Below the pieces are notes generated by a model. That model saw nothing but the letters and a program-made list of their open reading frames with translations, had not been told where the DNA came from and ran no database searches. A program made the position numbers and the translations under genes. A DNA stretch of 64,000 nt from Flavobacterium sp. 1355 (lineage in GTDB: Bacteria; Bacteroidota; Bacteroidia; Flavobacteriales; Flavobacteriaceae), in assembly GCF_017833415.1 (NCBI RefSeq), contig NZ_JAFICC010000016.1, forward strand, positions 51,749 through 115,748. Direction: 5' to 3'. The stretch's first letter is position 1, and the number at the start of each line of letters is the position of its first letter. Shown here one piece after another: positions 17,942-26,154 of the stretch.

Positions 17942-18085
17942 ATGACAAAAAAAAAATTAAAATTCGAAGATTTTACAACTGAAAAATTATCCAAAAACCA
18001 ACAAAAAACTGTAATCGGAGGAGACGTTCCTGAAGATGAAAAAGATCCAATTCGAGGTGGTGGAGGTGGTACCGGAACACCATAA
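17942..18085 (+). CDS. Gly-rich double-glycine peptide precursor, paralogue 1 (47 residues)
   Basis: The predicted peptide starts MTKKKLKFEDFTTEKLSKNQ, then QKTVIGG. The 20-residue core is acidic and then Gly-rich, ending DPIRGGGGGTGTP, with no cysteine. It is the first of three tandem paralogues whose starts are exactly 199 bases apart. The leader end (LSKNQQKTVIGG) parallels the Cys-rich peptides across the divergent gap (LSANEQKTIIGG), so the same C39 exporter may handle them. No modifying enzyme is encoded beside it. It is too short for standard ORF cutoffs but supported by the conserved repeat. Confidence 0.75.
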   Translation: MTKKKLKFEDFTTEKLSKNQQKTVIGGDVPEDEKDPIRGGGGGTGTP

Positions 18086-18140
18086 AGTTTATTCAAAAAA
18101 AGAGTAATTACAAAAAAAATAAATTTTAATATATCGAATT

Positions 18141-18287
18141 ATGACAACTAAAAGATTAAATTTTGAAGATTTTGAGACTGAACAGTTATCTAAAAAACAA
18201 CAAAAAACAATACAAGGCGGGGATGGTTCTGATATAGATGGAAAAGACCCCATTCGTGGAGGAGGAGGCGGAACCGGAACTCTTTGA
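18141..18287 (+). CDS. Gly-rich double-glycine peptide precursor, paralogue 2 (48 residues)
   Basis: The leader begins TTKRLNFEDFETEQLSKKQQ and ends KTIQGG. The 21-residue core has an acidic start (DGSDIDGK) and ends DPIRGGGGGTGTL. Compared with paralogue 1 the DPIRGGGGGTGT block is unchanged while the acidic stretch and the last residue differ. That pattern of conservation argues for a real coding gene. The gap to the previous stop codon is 55 bases. Confidence 0.75.
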   Translation: MTTKRLNFEDFETEQLSKKQQKTIQGGDGSDIDGKDPIRGGGGGTGTL

Positions 18288-18339
18288 TTCCTAATCACTA
18301 CCAAACTTTAAATAAAAACTAACCACAATAAATATAGAC

Positions 18340-18507
18340 ATGGGAAATAAAAAATTAAACTTCGAAGATTTTAAATCTGAAAAATTATCACCAAAACAAA
18401 AAAAAAAGGTAAGAGGTGGTGAAGATCCAATAGACGGAAAAGACCCTGTTCGTGGAGGCGGGGGTGGAACCGGAATTCCTTTAAGTTCTACTGAAATTAC
18501 TAAATAA
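18340..18507 (+). CDS. Gly-rich double-glycine peptide precursor, paralogue 3 (55 residues)
   Basis: The leader begins GNKKLNFEDFKSEKLSPKQ and ends KKKVRGG. The 28-residue core carries DGKDPVRGGGGGTGIP and then an extra Ser/Thr-containing tail (LSSTEITK) missing in the other two. It is the most diverged copy. The gene ends six bases before the stop codon of the convergent AraC-type regulator gene, so their 3' ends nearly touch. Confidence 0.72.
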   Translation: MGNKKLNFEDFKSEKLSPKQKKKVRGGEDPIDGKDPVRGGGGGTGIPLSSTEITK

Positions 18508-18512
18508 ATTCA

Positions 18513-20258
18513 TTAAATATTATTCGCAAACTGAGCTGGAGATACTCCAGTTCTTTTGCGAAATGATTTAGCAAATGAAACAGCGTTTTTAAATCCGACG
18601 CTTTCTGCAATAGCCTGAGTTGAATATTTACGGTACATATGATTTGTAATCATCTCGTTGATTACATAATTAATTTTGAGCTCATTAGAATATTCTCCAA
18701 AAGATTTACCAAATCTTTTATTTACTACATAAGACAAATATGTGGTATTTGTTTTTATCTTTTTGGCGGCATAAGACAAAGTAAAATCGGCATTTAAGTA
18801 TTCGAGTTTGTTTTCTAAAGCCAGTAATTTTTCAACAATTTTATTTTCTTTAGCTTCATCAATACTCAAATTGACATTCTCTTTTTTATGAATGACATTT
18901 TCTTCGTTTGCAACTAAGGCTGTTTTAATTTCAGGATGGTCTTTTTTCTCCAGGTTGGCTTTAAATTCTTCTATTAAGGCATTCATCTTTTTATGCGCCT
19001 TGTTTTTATCCCGTATGTTTTTTATCAAAAGAAATACAATTCCAATTACAAGTAAAACATAAAATACTCTTAGAGCCTTATTCAGCAAAACATCTTTTTC
19101 ATACTTGTCCTGAATGGTTATCATTTCTTCACTTAAGTCTCCAACGCCCAACTTATAGTTTACTTCTAAAGCTTCGTTACTTAATTTTGCTTCTGATTTT
19201 TCATAATTATCAAGGTAAATTTTTGAATGTTTAAAAGCCAATTCCGGCTCCTTACGTACATTATAGATTTTTGCCTGATAATAATTTGATTTTAAAAAGC
19301 TTTCGTCCTTGATGTTACTAATCATAGAAACAGAATCCACCCTTTTAAAAAACACCAGTGCCTTATCATATTTTTTTGTTTCAAAATATAAATTACCAAG
19401 ATTATAGTTGGCAATTTTATATTCTCTTTTCATATTATTTTGTTTAGCAAAGAAGATAATATCATAATATGTTTTTTCAGCATTTTGGAAATCATTCTTC
19501 ATATAATAAACATTTCCCAGGCTTATTTTGGCCATAATGTTATTAAGTGGGAAATCCTGAGAATAAGAAACTGTTTTTTTGTAATAATACGCAGCAGAAT
19601 CTAATAAATAGGTCTGAGTTTTATTTTTTAGATACCATCCTTCGTATGAACCTGCCAAAGTTAGGTTGTTATTACTCTTTAAAGTATGGAATAAATCCTT
19701 CGTAAAAGAACTTTCATTCTGATCTATAAAACTATTGAGCTGTTTTAAATTCTTTATCGCCAATTGGTAATTACCAACTGATTCATTTATTAAGGAAATA
19801 TTGCTTTTAAATTTTACTATTTGAATAATATCCCCTAATTGTGTAGAAAGTTTTATCCCTGTCTGGTAATTTTCCAGTGCTTCACTATAGTTCCCTCTCT
19901 TCCATTCTATTAATCCACCATAATTATAGAGATACGATTTAAGCTGAGTTTTATCTCTCGATTCGGGCATTTTATCAAGATATTTAAATGCCAGCAGATA
20001 TTTTTCCTTAGATTTTGCAATATTCCCTTTTAGCTGATACAGATATGCCAATGACACATTGGCAAAAGTCAAATGCTTATTTTCACCAGATTCCAGCATT
20101 TTATTGGTGTATGCAAAAGCACTGTCTATATTAGTGCCCGAGCTTCGCCGTATTTTGTCCTGTAATATTAAATATTCTTGTTCTGTCAATTCTCTCTTTT
20201 GTTGAGCAAAAGAATTGGATAGAACAAAAAAAAGCAAAAAAGAGATGATCAGCCTCAT
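18513..20258 (-). CDS. TPR-containing, membrane-anchored AraC-type regulator
   Basis: The 581-residue protein has a signal peptide (ISFLLFFVLSNSFAQQ). A long run of TPR-like helices follows (about 30-370), then one membrane helix near residues 393-415 (FYVLLVIGIVFLLI). A cytoplasmic C-terminus ends in an AraC-type HTH (TYLSYVVNKRFGKSFGEY, then QAIAESVGFKNAVSFAKSFRKRTGVSPAQF). This one-protein design, sensing outside and binding DNA inside, is common in flavobacteria. Its position convergent with the three Gly-rich peptides makes them plausible targets, which is inference. Confidence 0.88.
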   Translation of the reverse strand: MRLIISFLLFFVLSNSFAQQKRELTEQEYLILQDKIRRSSGTNIDSAFAYTNKMLESGENKHLTFANVSLAYLYQLKGNIAKSKEKYLLAFKYLDKMPESRDKTQLKSYLYNYGGLIEWKRGNYSEALENYQTGIKLSTQLGDIIQIVKFKSNISLINESVGNYQLAIKNLKQLNSFIDQNESSFTKDLFHTLKSNNNLTLAGSYEGWYLKNKTQTYLLDSAAYYYKKTVSYSQDFPLNNIMAKISLGNVYYMKNDFQNAEKTYYDIIFFAKQNNMKREYKIANYNLGNLYFETKKYDKALVFFKRVDSVSMISNIKDESFLKSNYYQAKIYNVRKEPELAFKHSKIYLDNYEKSEAKLSNEALEVNYKLGVGDLSEEMITIQDKYEKDVLLNKALRVFYVLLVIGIVFLLIKNIRDKNKAHKKMNALIEEFKANLEKKDHPEIKTALVANEENVIHKKENVNLSIDEAKENKIVEKLLALENKLEYLNADFTLSYAAKKIKTNTTYLSYVVNKRFGKSFGEYSNELKINYVINEMITNHMYRKYSTQAIAESVGFKNAVSFAKSFRKRTGVSPAQFANNI

Positions 20259-20376
20259 TTATATTGTTTTTGAAACTCAAAAATAGTTTATATAATACCA
20301 ATAAACTAGTATTAATTCGTCTTATTCGTATTTATTTGTTTTTTATTTTGTAAAAATATAACAATTTAGCTTAGTT

Positions 20377-20403
20377 TTGTTATATTTTTATTACGTAAAT
20401 TTG
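20377..20403 (+). promoter_or_regulatory. Promoter of the acyl-CoA dehydrogenase gene
   Basis: TAAATTTG at 20396-20403 fits the TAnnTTTG -7 box, with TTG at 20377-20379 upstream at a somewhat short spacing of 16. Transcription would start only about 15 bases before the start codon. Confidence 0.5.
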
Positions 20404-20423
20404 TTTTAGTAAAACTAACAAAA

Positions 20424-21605
20424 ATGAAACCAGACTTATTTCAAGCTCCAGATTATTACAACCTAGACGACTTATTGACCGACGAGCATAAATTAGTTCG
20501 TGATTCTGCACGTGCATGGGTAAAAAGAGAAGTTTCTCCAATTATAGAAGAATATGCTCAAAAGGCTGAATTTCCAAAACAAATTATAAAAGGACTTGGA
20601 GAAATTGGCGGTTTCGGCCCTTATATTCCTGTTGAATACGGAGGTGCGGGATTAGATCAGATTTCTTATGGTCTAATTATGCAGGAGATTGAGCGGGGAG
20701 ATTCTGGAGTAAGATCAACCTCTTCTGTACAATCTTCTTTGGTAATGTATCCGATTTGGAAATACGGTAATGAAGAACAAAGGATGAAATATCTTCCAAA
20801 ATTGGCCACAGGCGAATTCATGGGCTGCTTTGGTTTAACGGAGCCGGATCATGGTTCTGATCCCGGAAGCATGATTACTAATTTTAAAGATATGGGAGAC
20901 CACTATCTTTTAAATGGTGCCAAAATGTGGATTTCTAATGCTCCTTTTGCTGATATTGCCGTTGTTTGGGCAAAAAATGAAGAGGGAAGAATTCATGGTT
21001 TGATAGTAGAGCGTGGCATGGAAGGATTTTCAACTCCGGAAACTCACAATAAATGGTCGCTTCGTGCTTCTTCTACTGGAGAATTAATTTTTGATAATGT
21101 AAAAGTTCCCAAAGAAAACCTTTTACCAAATAAATCCGGTTTAGGTGCTCCGCTTGGATGCTTAGATTCGGCGCGATACGGAATTGCGTGGGGTGCTATT
21201 GGAGCAGCAATGGATTGCTATGATACTGCACTGCGCTATGCAAAAGAAAGAATCCAGTTTGGAAAACCAATTGGCGGTACTCAATTACAGCAAAAAAAAT
21301 TAGCCGAAATGATTACCGAAATCACAAAAGCACAATTGCTGACCTGGCGTTTGGGTGTTTTGAGAAATGAAGGAAAAGCAACAACTGCTCAGATTTCGAT
21401 GGCAAAAAGAAACAATGTCGATATGGCGATTCATATTGCGCGTGAAGCCAGACAAATGTTGGGAGGAATGGGAATTACGGGTGAATATTCTATTATGAGA
21501 CACATGATGAACCTTGAGAGTGTAATTACTTATGAAGGCACCCATGATATTCATTTGTTGATTACAGGAATGGATGTAACTGGAATTCCAGCATTTAAAT
21601 CGTAA
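20424..21605 (+). CDS. Acyl-CoA dehydrogenase, glutaryl-CoA dehydrogenase-like
   Basis: The 393-residue cytoplasmic flavoenzyme carries the family signatures GCFGLTEPDHGSDPGSM (FAD/substrate loop near residue 132) and RQMLGGMGITGEYSI near residue 345. The catalytic glutamate lies in ESVITYEGTHDIH near residue 370. The last motif, plus SLRASSTGELIFDNVKVP, is closest in my memory to glutaryl-CoA dehydrogenases, which oxidise and decarboxylate glutaryl-CoA to crotonyl-CoA in lysine/tryptophan breakdown. Neighbours do not support a pathway, so the substrate stays tentative. It has its own promoter and terminator. Confidence 0.88.
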   Translation: MKPDLFQAPDYYNLDDLLTDEHKLVRDSARAWVKREVSPIIEEYAQKAEFPKQIIKGLGEIGGFGPYIPVEYGGAGLDQISYGLIMQEIERGDSGVRSTSSVQSSLVMYPIWKYGNEEQRMKYLPKLATGEFMGCFGLTEPDHGSDPGSMITNFKDMGDHYLLNGAKMWISNAPFADIAVVWAKNEEGRIHGLIVERGMEGFSTPETHNKWSLRASSTGELIFDNVKVPKENLLPNKSGLGAPLGCLDSARYGIAWGAIGAAMDCYDTALRYAKERIQFGKPIGGTQLQQKKLAEMITEITKAQLLTWRLGVLRNEGKATTAQISMAKRNNVDMAIHIAREARQMLGGMGITGEYSIMRHMMNLESVITYEGTHDIHLLITGMDVTGIPAFKS

Positions 21606-21636
21606 ACAACTATTATAACATATAGAAAAACAATAT

Positions 21637-21666
21637 AAAAAGCTTCCTTGTATGAGGAAGCTTTTT
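21637..21666 (+). terminator. Terminator after the acyl-CoA dehydrogenase gene, abutting the next promoter
   Basis: A perfect 12-bp stem (21637-21648, 21655-21666) with a six-base loop ends in a T-run. The next promoter's -7 box TATATTTG (21666-21673) begins at the last base of the stem, and a TTG at 21648-21650 lies inside the hairpin. Terminator and promoter therefore share sequence. Confidence 0.75.
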
Positions 21667-21691
21667 ATATTTGCAGCAAAATTTACCCCTA

Positions 21692-22474
21692 ATGAATATT
21701 GAAACAATAAACAATAGCATTCAACCTCAAAAAGAGCAGCTTTTACAACATTCTTTATATAATAAAATTCAGACTATTGATGATTTACATAGTTTTACAG
21801 AAAACCATGTTTTTGCTGTGTGGGATTTTATGTCATTGTTAAAAGCTTTACAAGCAAAACTGACGTGTACAACTACACCGTGGTTTGCTACCAAAAATCC
21901 TGAAACCCGATATTTAATAAACGAAATCGTACTTGCCGAGGAAACCGATCTGACGATTGACGGAAGAAGACAAAGTCACTACGAAATGTACCTGGAAGCG
22001 ATGGAAGATTTTGGCGCAGATACAACCGGAATCAATAAATTTCTTTCTGAAGTACATTCATTACACAATATATTTGTTGCGATTAAACAGAGTTCTTTAC
22101 ATCCGAATGTGAAATCATTTTTAGATTTTACCTTTAGAGTTATTGAGCAGGGTAAACCACACGAAATCGCGGCTGCTTTTACTTTTGGAAGAGAAGATCT
22201 GATCCCAAGCATGTTTACCGAAATCCTGAATAATTTTCAGAAAAACCTGCCGGATACCGATTTAAGTAAATTAATTTATTATTTTGAAAGACACATCGAA
22301 CTCGATGCTGATGAACACGGCCCAATGGCAATGCAAATGATTACTGATCTTTGCGAAGATGATGTTCAGAAATGGAAAGAAGTTGAAGAAATTTCAATTT
22401 TAGCACTGGAAAAAAGAATTGGACTTTGGAACGCTATCGAAGAAGAAATTCTCCTGAAAACAGAAATGGTATAA
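21692..22474 (+). CDS. DUF3050 domain protein
   Basis: The 260-residue cytoplasmic protein matches the DUF3050 pattern as I recall it. Examples are NHVFAVWDFMSLLKALQ near residue 40, then LINEIVLAEETD, and later FERHIELDADEHGPMA near residue 205. The last has the His/Glu spacing of heme-oxygenase-like all-helical folds, so a metal or cofactor site is possible. The start at 21692 is preferred over an in-frame TTG at 21671 because the -7 promoter box ends at 21673. No substrate is known. Confidence 0.8.
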   Translation: MNIETINNSIQPQKEQLLQHSLYNKIQTIDDLHSFTENHVFAVWDFMSLLKALQAKLTCTTTPWFATKNPETRYLINEIVLAEETDLTIDGRRQSHYEMYLEAMEDFGADTTGINKFLSEVHSLHNIFVAIKQSSLHPNVKSFLDFTFRVIEQGKPHEIAAAFTFGREDLIPSMFTEILNNFQKNLPDTDLSKLIYYFERHIELDADEHGPMAMQMITDLCEDDVQKWKEVEEISILALEKRIGLWNAIEEEILLKTEMV

Positions 22475-22540
22475 AACCAAAACTATAATTTTAACGTAAC
22501 TATTTGTTTAGAATGTCCCAAAACTTAATTTACTCAAATT

Positions 22541-23296
22541 ATGAAAACAGAGTTCAAACAAATAGTTACTATTTTTTTGTCAATATTTCTTCTTAGCTGC
22601 AGTTCTGATGAAACAGCTTTAGAAAATAGTACTGCGCCAGCACCAGTATTGCCCCCAAATACAACAACTCCAATAGCAAATTCAATAAATTATTTGGCCT
22701 TGGGAGACAGTTATACGATTGGTCAAAGTGTGTGTGAAACGTGCAGATATCCCGAACAGCTCAAAGCAAGCTTAAACGCAATTTATCCTCAGACCAGCTT
22801 TTCATTAAAAGTAATTGCAACAACAGGCTGGACAACATCTAATTTACTTTCAGCAATAAACACCCAAAATCCTAAATCTGATTATGATTTGGTTACTTTA
22901 TTGATTGGTGTAAATAACCAATATCAGGGAAGGGATTTTTCTCTATACGAAAAAGAATTTCCAGAACTACTAAACAAAGCTATAGAACTTGCTAAAGGCA
23001 ATGCTAAAGATGTAATTGTCCTTTCGATACCAGATTATGCTTATACTCCTTTTGGAGTAAGTATGATGCAGGGACAGACAGATAAAATTTCCTCAGAAAT
23101 TAATAACTACAATTCTTTTGCAGAAAATTATTGCAAAATCAAAGATGTTGTATTTATAAACATAACAGAGATAACCCGTCAGGGACTCAAAAATCCCGAT
23201 CTGGTTGCTAAAGATGTTTTACACCCGTCTGAATATGCATACAAGTTATTTGTAGAAAAAATGCTCCCAGCGGTAAAAAGTACATTTCGAAATTAA
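22541..23296 (+). CDS. SGNH/GDSL-family hydrolase lipoprotein
   Basis: The 251-residue protein has a lipobox (IFLLSCSSDE), so it is an exported lipoprotein. A Pro/Thr-rich linker runs to about residue 48. The hydrolase part has the catalytic serine in LALGDSYTIG (block I) and the Asn of block III in LIGVNNQYQG. The C-terminal Asp-His pair is in AKDVLHPSEYAY (block V). Such enzymes remove acyl groups from lipids or glycans; the substrate here is unknown. Confidence 0.87.
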   Translation: MKTEFKQIVTIFLSIFLLSCSSDETALENSTAPAPVLPPNTTTPIANSINYLALGDSYTIGQSVCETCRYPEQLKASLNAIYPQTSFSLKVIATTGWTTSNLLSAINTQNPKSDYDLVTLLIGVNNQYQGRDFSLYEKEFPELLNKAIELAKGNAKDVIVLSIPDYAYTPFGVSMMQGQTDKISSEINNYNSFAENYCKIKDVVFINITEITRQGLKNPDLVAKDVLHPSEYAYKLFVEKMLPAVKSTFRN

Positions 23297-23299
23297 AAT

Positions 23300-23419
23300 T
23301 TAACTTAAAAGTAGTAAGCTACCTAAAAAAGACGAAATAGCTCCAAGCGCAAACCATAACAATCTTGATACCCGATTATTACGGATCATTTCTGATTTAT
23401 TTATATTTTCCATGTTCAT
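23300..23419 (-). CDS. Small single-helix membrane protein (39 residues)
   Basis: The frame encodes MNMENINKSEMIRNNRVSR followed by a hydrophobic helix (LLWFALGAISSFLGSLLLLS) and a stop codon. A polar, Arg-containing N-terminus followed by one membrane helix is the usual shape of real bacterial microproteins. A second ATG at 23413 is an alternative start. Its 3' end lies only three bases past the stop codon of the convergent hydrolase gene. There is no recognised family, so confidence is modest. Confidence 0.5.
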   Translation of the reverse strand: MNMENINKSEMIRNNRVSRLLWFALGAISSFLGSLLLLS

Positions 23420-23528
23420 TAATTTTTAAACGGAAATTAAATAAAATCAGGGTTTTTGAATATCCGAAAAGGTCTTTATTGTATTAAATTAAGACAAAAT
23501 AACGCAAAAATAAATTCGAGTTCAAGCA

Positions 23529-24545
23529 TTAATTTTTCCCGGATTTCCATATAAATCCGTCTAAGAGATAATGGGTAAATTGTGGAACACTTAGTAATGG
23601 AACCGCAAAAAACTCCCAGCCGGAGAAGTTTATCGCTGTAATGTTTTCATTCCACACAAAAATTTCCCAAAGAAATTCTTCTGTAAAAGCGATAAACAAT
23701 AGAATTGCTGCATAAATAACAATCCCTCTGTACTTTTTAAAATAACGCAAAACACCCAATTCTAAGTCTGTTTTACCATCTATTTCTTTAAAATAAACTA
23801 GTGCCATATATGGAATTCCATGAGAAACTACATTAAGCAATGTAAAAATCAAGTCATTATCAAAATAAACAATCCCAAAATACCAGGAAAGTGCCGTACC
23901 TAACACAATGGCGTTTTTAGGAATATTAAAAAATCTTCTTTTCAAACTGTATCTCAAAGTATAGACTATATATATCAAAAAAACACTAATGTAAATCCAA
24001 AATGCAATTGATAAAATCAACTCATTATGAAAATGAAAAAATTCGTTTTCAACAAACCAATTGAATTTTCTTGGAGATGATAAAAACCAATACAACATAG
24101 GATATCCTGTCGAAGAATAGATTGCCAGATTATCTATACAGACAGATAATGAGGTTTTTTCTTCCTGTCTTGCATATAGGCGCATAAAACCATATTGCTG
24201 TCTAATGAAATGATAAACGGCAACATAAGCTAAAAATGACCAAAATATAATACTGCCAAAAGCAAAAAGAATAAATCCAATCAAAAAACATAACAGAGGC
24301 AAAACCGTTAGCAGCTTCTTTCTTTTCTCAAATTCTTTTTTTACAAAATAAGTTTTGAACAATGTGGCATAAACATGTGCAACATCTATAAAAACGATTA
24401 AAAAAAGCCATGTATAAAATGAATATTTATTCTCAATTTCAGACAAAAAATCCTGAAACAGAAAAATAACCGCCAGCACAAAAAAGGATGGCCCGATTAT
24501 AAAAAAGAAATCTGTCTTAAATTTATGAATCCAGGGCTGTCTCAT
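23529..24545 (-). CDS. Multi-pass membrane protein with conserved histidines, polyamine-like module
   Basis: The 338-residue protein has about eight hydrophobic segments. Polar motifs sit at helix ends: FIDVAHVYATLFKTYF near residue 52, AVYHFIRQQYGFMRLYAR near 115, NVVSHGIPYMALVYF near 240, and VPQFTHYLLDGFIWK at the C-terminus. The spread of four His-containing motifs suggests a metal or heme site, but I do not recognise a named family. The gene overlaps the FAD oxidoreductase gene by 23 bases and is the last of seven tightly packed genes starting with speD-like 29654. Confidence 0.7.
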   Translation of the reverse strand: MRQPWIHKFKTDFFFIIGPSFFVLAVIFLFQDFLSEIENKYSFYTWLFLIVFIDVAHVYATLFKTYFVKKEFEKRKKLLTVLPLLCFLIGFILFAFGSIIFWSFLAYVAVYHFIRQQYGFMRLYARQEEKTSLSVCIDNLAIYSSTGYPMLYWFLSSPRKFNWFVENEFFHFHNELILSIAFWIYISVFLIYIVYTLRYSLKRRFFNIPKNAIVLGTALSWYFGIVYFDNDLIFTLLNVVSHGIPYMALVYFKEIDGKTDLELGVLRYFKKYRGIVIYAAILLFIAFTEEFLWEIFVWNENITAINFSGWEFFAVPLLSVPQFTHYLLDGFIWKSGKN

Positions 24546-26154
24546 GTAAAATCTGATTTATAACATTAATTCCGTGATGAAAAGCTTCTTCAAAAACAGA
24601 TATTCCTGACAAATCAGTGTGAGCAAAATACACTAATTTTTCAATATTTTTTGATGCTTGCTTTTTGCTTTCGCCAAATATAAAACCCGGAACGGGGCTA
24701 ATCATTCCGTGACCTAAAACAAAGACATTCATTTCTTCTGTAACACTTTCAATATCGGGATGGGCAATTCTTAAATCGTCAAATACCATCTGTTTCCAGT
24801 ACTCTGTTTTCTTTTTATAAATTTCTTTTCTTATTTTTTTTAAATCAGGACCAGAAAAGCTATAATAATAAGTAATTACTTTTTTATTCTGAATCTGATT
24901 TAAAGATTGATGCTGATCGTAAACATAACCCAATCCTTTTGATCCATAAATGACGTTATCCCAAGATAAGGGAAAACTAAAATTATCCGATAAATCAGAA
25001 ACAACGAGTGTTGCCAAAAGCCATGGAGTATAATGAAAATCAGTTGTAAACTGTTTCCTGTTTTTTATAATATATTGATTTACAAATTGCGGTGTGGCCA
25101 TTATTACTTTGTCAGCAATAATTTCAACAGAGGTCTTTTTGCTGTTGTCAAAAATTTTAGCAATTATCTTTTTATCCTTGATTTTAAGATCGTAAACCAA
25201 ATGGTTTTTTAATGCTTTGTCTTTAGAATATTTCCTTAAATGGGTTGCCAGTCTTGCATTCCCTTCAGGCCATGTTAAAACGCTGTCTTTTTTGTCAGAT
25301 GTCGCATCTTGTTTTCGTCCGGCAAAATAATGAATTCCTGCCCAGGCCGAAACATATTCAATTCCTAGTCCAAAATCATCTTTACAGCAATAATCGATAT
25401 AATTATACAAAGGTTCTGATTTGAAATTATTTTTTCCGAACCATTCTTTCATCGTTATTTTGTCTAAATTTCTGGTGTTTTGGTCTGCAGAAGAAAGGTA
25501 AAGCGGAATATCAAACAAGAACTTTCCGTCTTTGCCTTTTGCAATTCTAAAAGCATCCATCTGTTTAAAAAAAGCTTTCAGTTCTAAGTCCTGCTCAATT
25601 GTATTTCCTTCTTTAGGAACCACTCCTTCCTGCCAGCTGTTTTTATAAAATAAACGTTCATTAGGAGCAAAAGTAAGCTGAAGCTCATCAAATACAGGAA
25701 GTTTATTGGCATCATACCCAACTATAATCTTTTCCTCTTCTAAAAAATTTAATAATTCTTTATCGTGAAAATTAGGCAAAGGCAAATAATGAGCCCCTAA
25801 AGGATATTTTGAATATTGATTCTCACCATTTGAAGAATTCCCACCTAAATGACTTTCTAATTCAACCAAAATAAAATCAGAAATCCCTTTTTTTGTTAAC
25901 TGGCGTGCTGCACTCAGTCCAGATATTCCTCCACCGACAATAAGAAAGGAAGTCCTTTTTTGAGAAGTTGGTTCGGGAAAATCCTTAATCCATAATTTAT
26001 GTCCCAGAAGATGTTTGGTCCCGGATAAGCGTATCATTAAAACTGCAACTTTATCAGTACAAAACTGCAAAAAAGGAACCAGCAATAATGATGCTGTAAT
26101 CCCTTTTATAAAATTCCTTCTTGATTTATTGCAATTTTCCCCACTCTTCATCAA
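24523..26154 (-). CDS. Tat-exported FAD-dependent amine-oxidase-like oxidoreductase
   Basis: The 543-residue protein starts with a twin-arginine signal (NKSRRNFIKGITASLLLVPF), implying export in folded form with bound cofactor. Next comes the dinucleotide motif SFLIVGGGISGLSAARQL near residue 66, then VELESHLGGNSS. The C-terminal FAD segment includes VYFAHTDLSGISVFEEAFHHG. The fold is that of flavin amine oxidases/phytoene-desaturase relatives. Encoded beside spermidine-synthase and SpeD homologues, it may oxidise a polyamine-like product. It overlaps both neighbours (23 and 29 bases). Confidence 0.8.
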   Translation of the reverse strand: MMKSGENCNKSRRNFIKGITASLLLVPFLQFCTDKVAVLMIRLSGTKHLLGHKLWIKDFPEPTSQKRTSFLIVGGGISGLSAARQLTKKGISDFILVELESHLGGNSSNGENQYSKYPLGAHYLPLPNFHDKELLNFLEEEKIIVGYDANKLPVFDELQLTFAPNERLFYKNSWQEGVVPKEGNTIEQDLELKAFFKQMDAFRIAKGKDGKFLFDIPLYLSSADQNTRNLDKITMKEWFGKNNFKSEPLYNYIDYCCKDDFGLGIEYVSAWAGIHYFAGRKQDATSDKKDSVLTWPEGNARLATHLRKYSKDKALKNHLVYDLKIKDKKIIAKIFDNSKKTSVEIIADKVIMATPQFVNQYIIKNRKQFTTDFHYTPWLLATLVVSDLSDNFSFPLSWDNVIYGSKGLGYVYDQHQSLNQIQNKKVITYYYSFSGPDLKKIRKEIYKKKTEYWKQMVFDDLRIAHPDIESVTEEMNVFVLGHGMISPVPGFIFGESKKQASKNIEKLVYFAHTDLSGISVFEEAFHHGINVINQILHETALDS

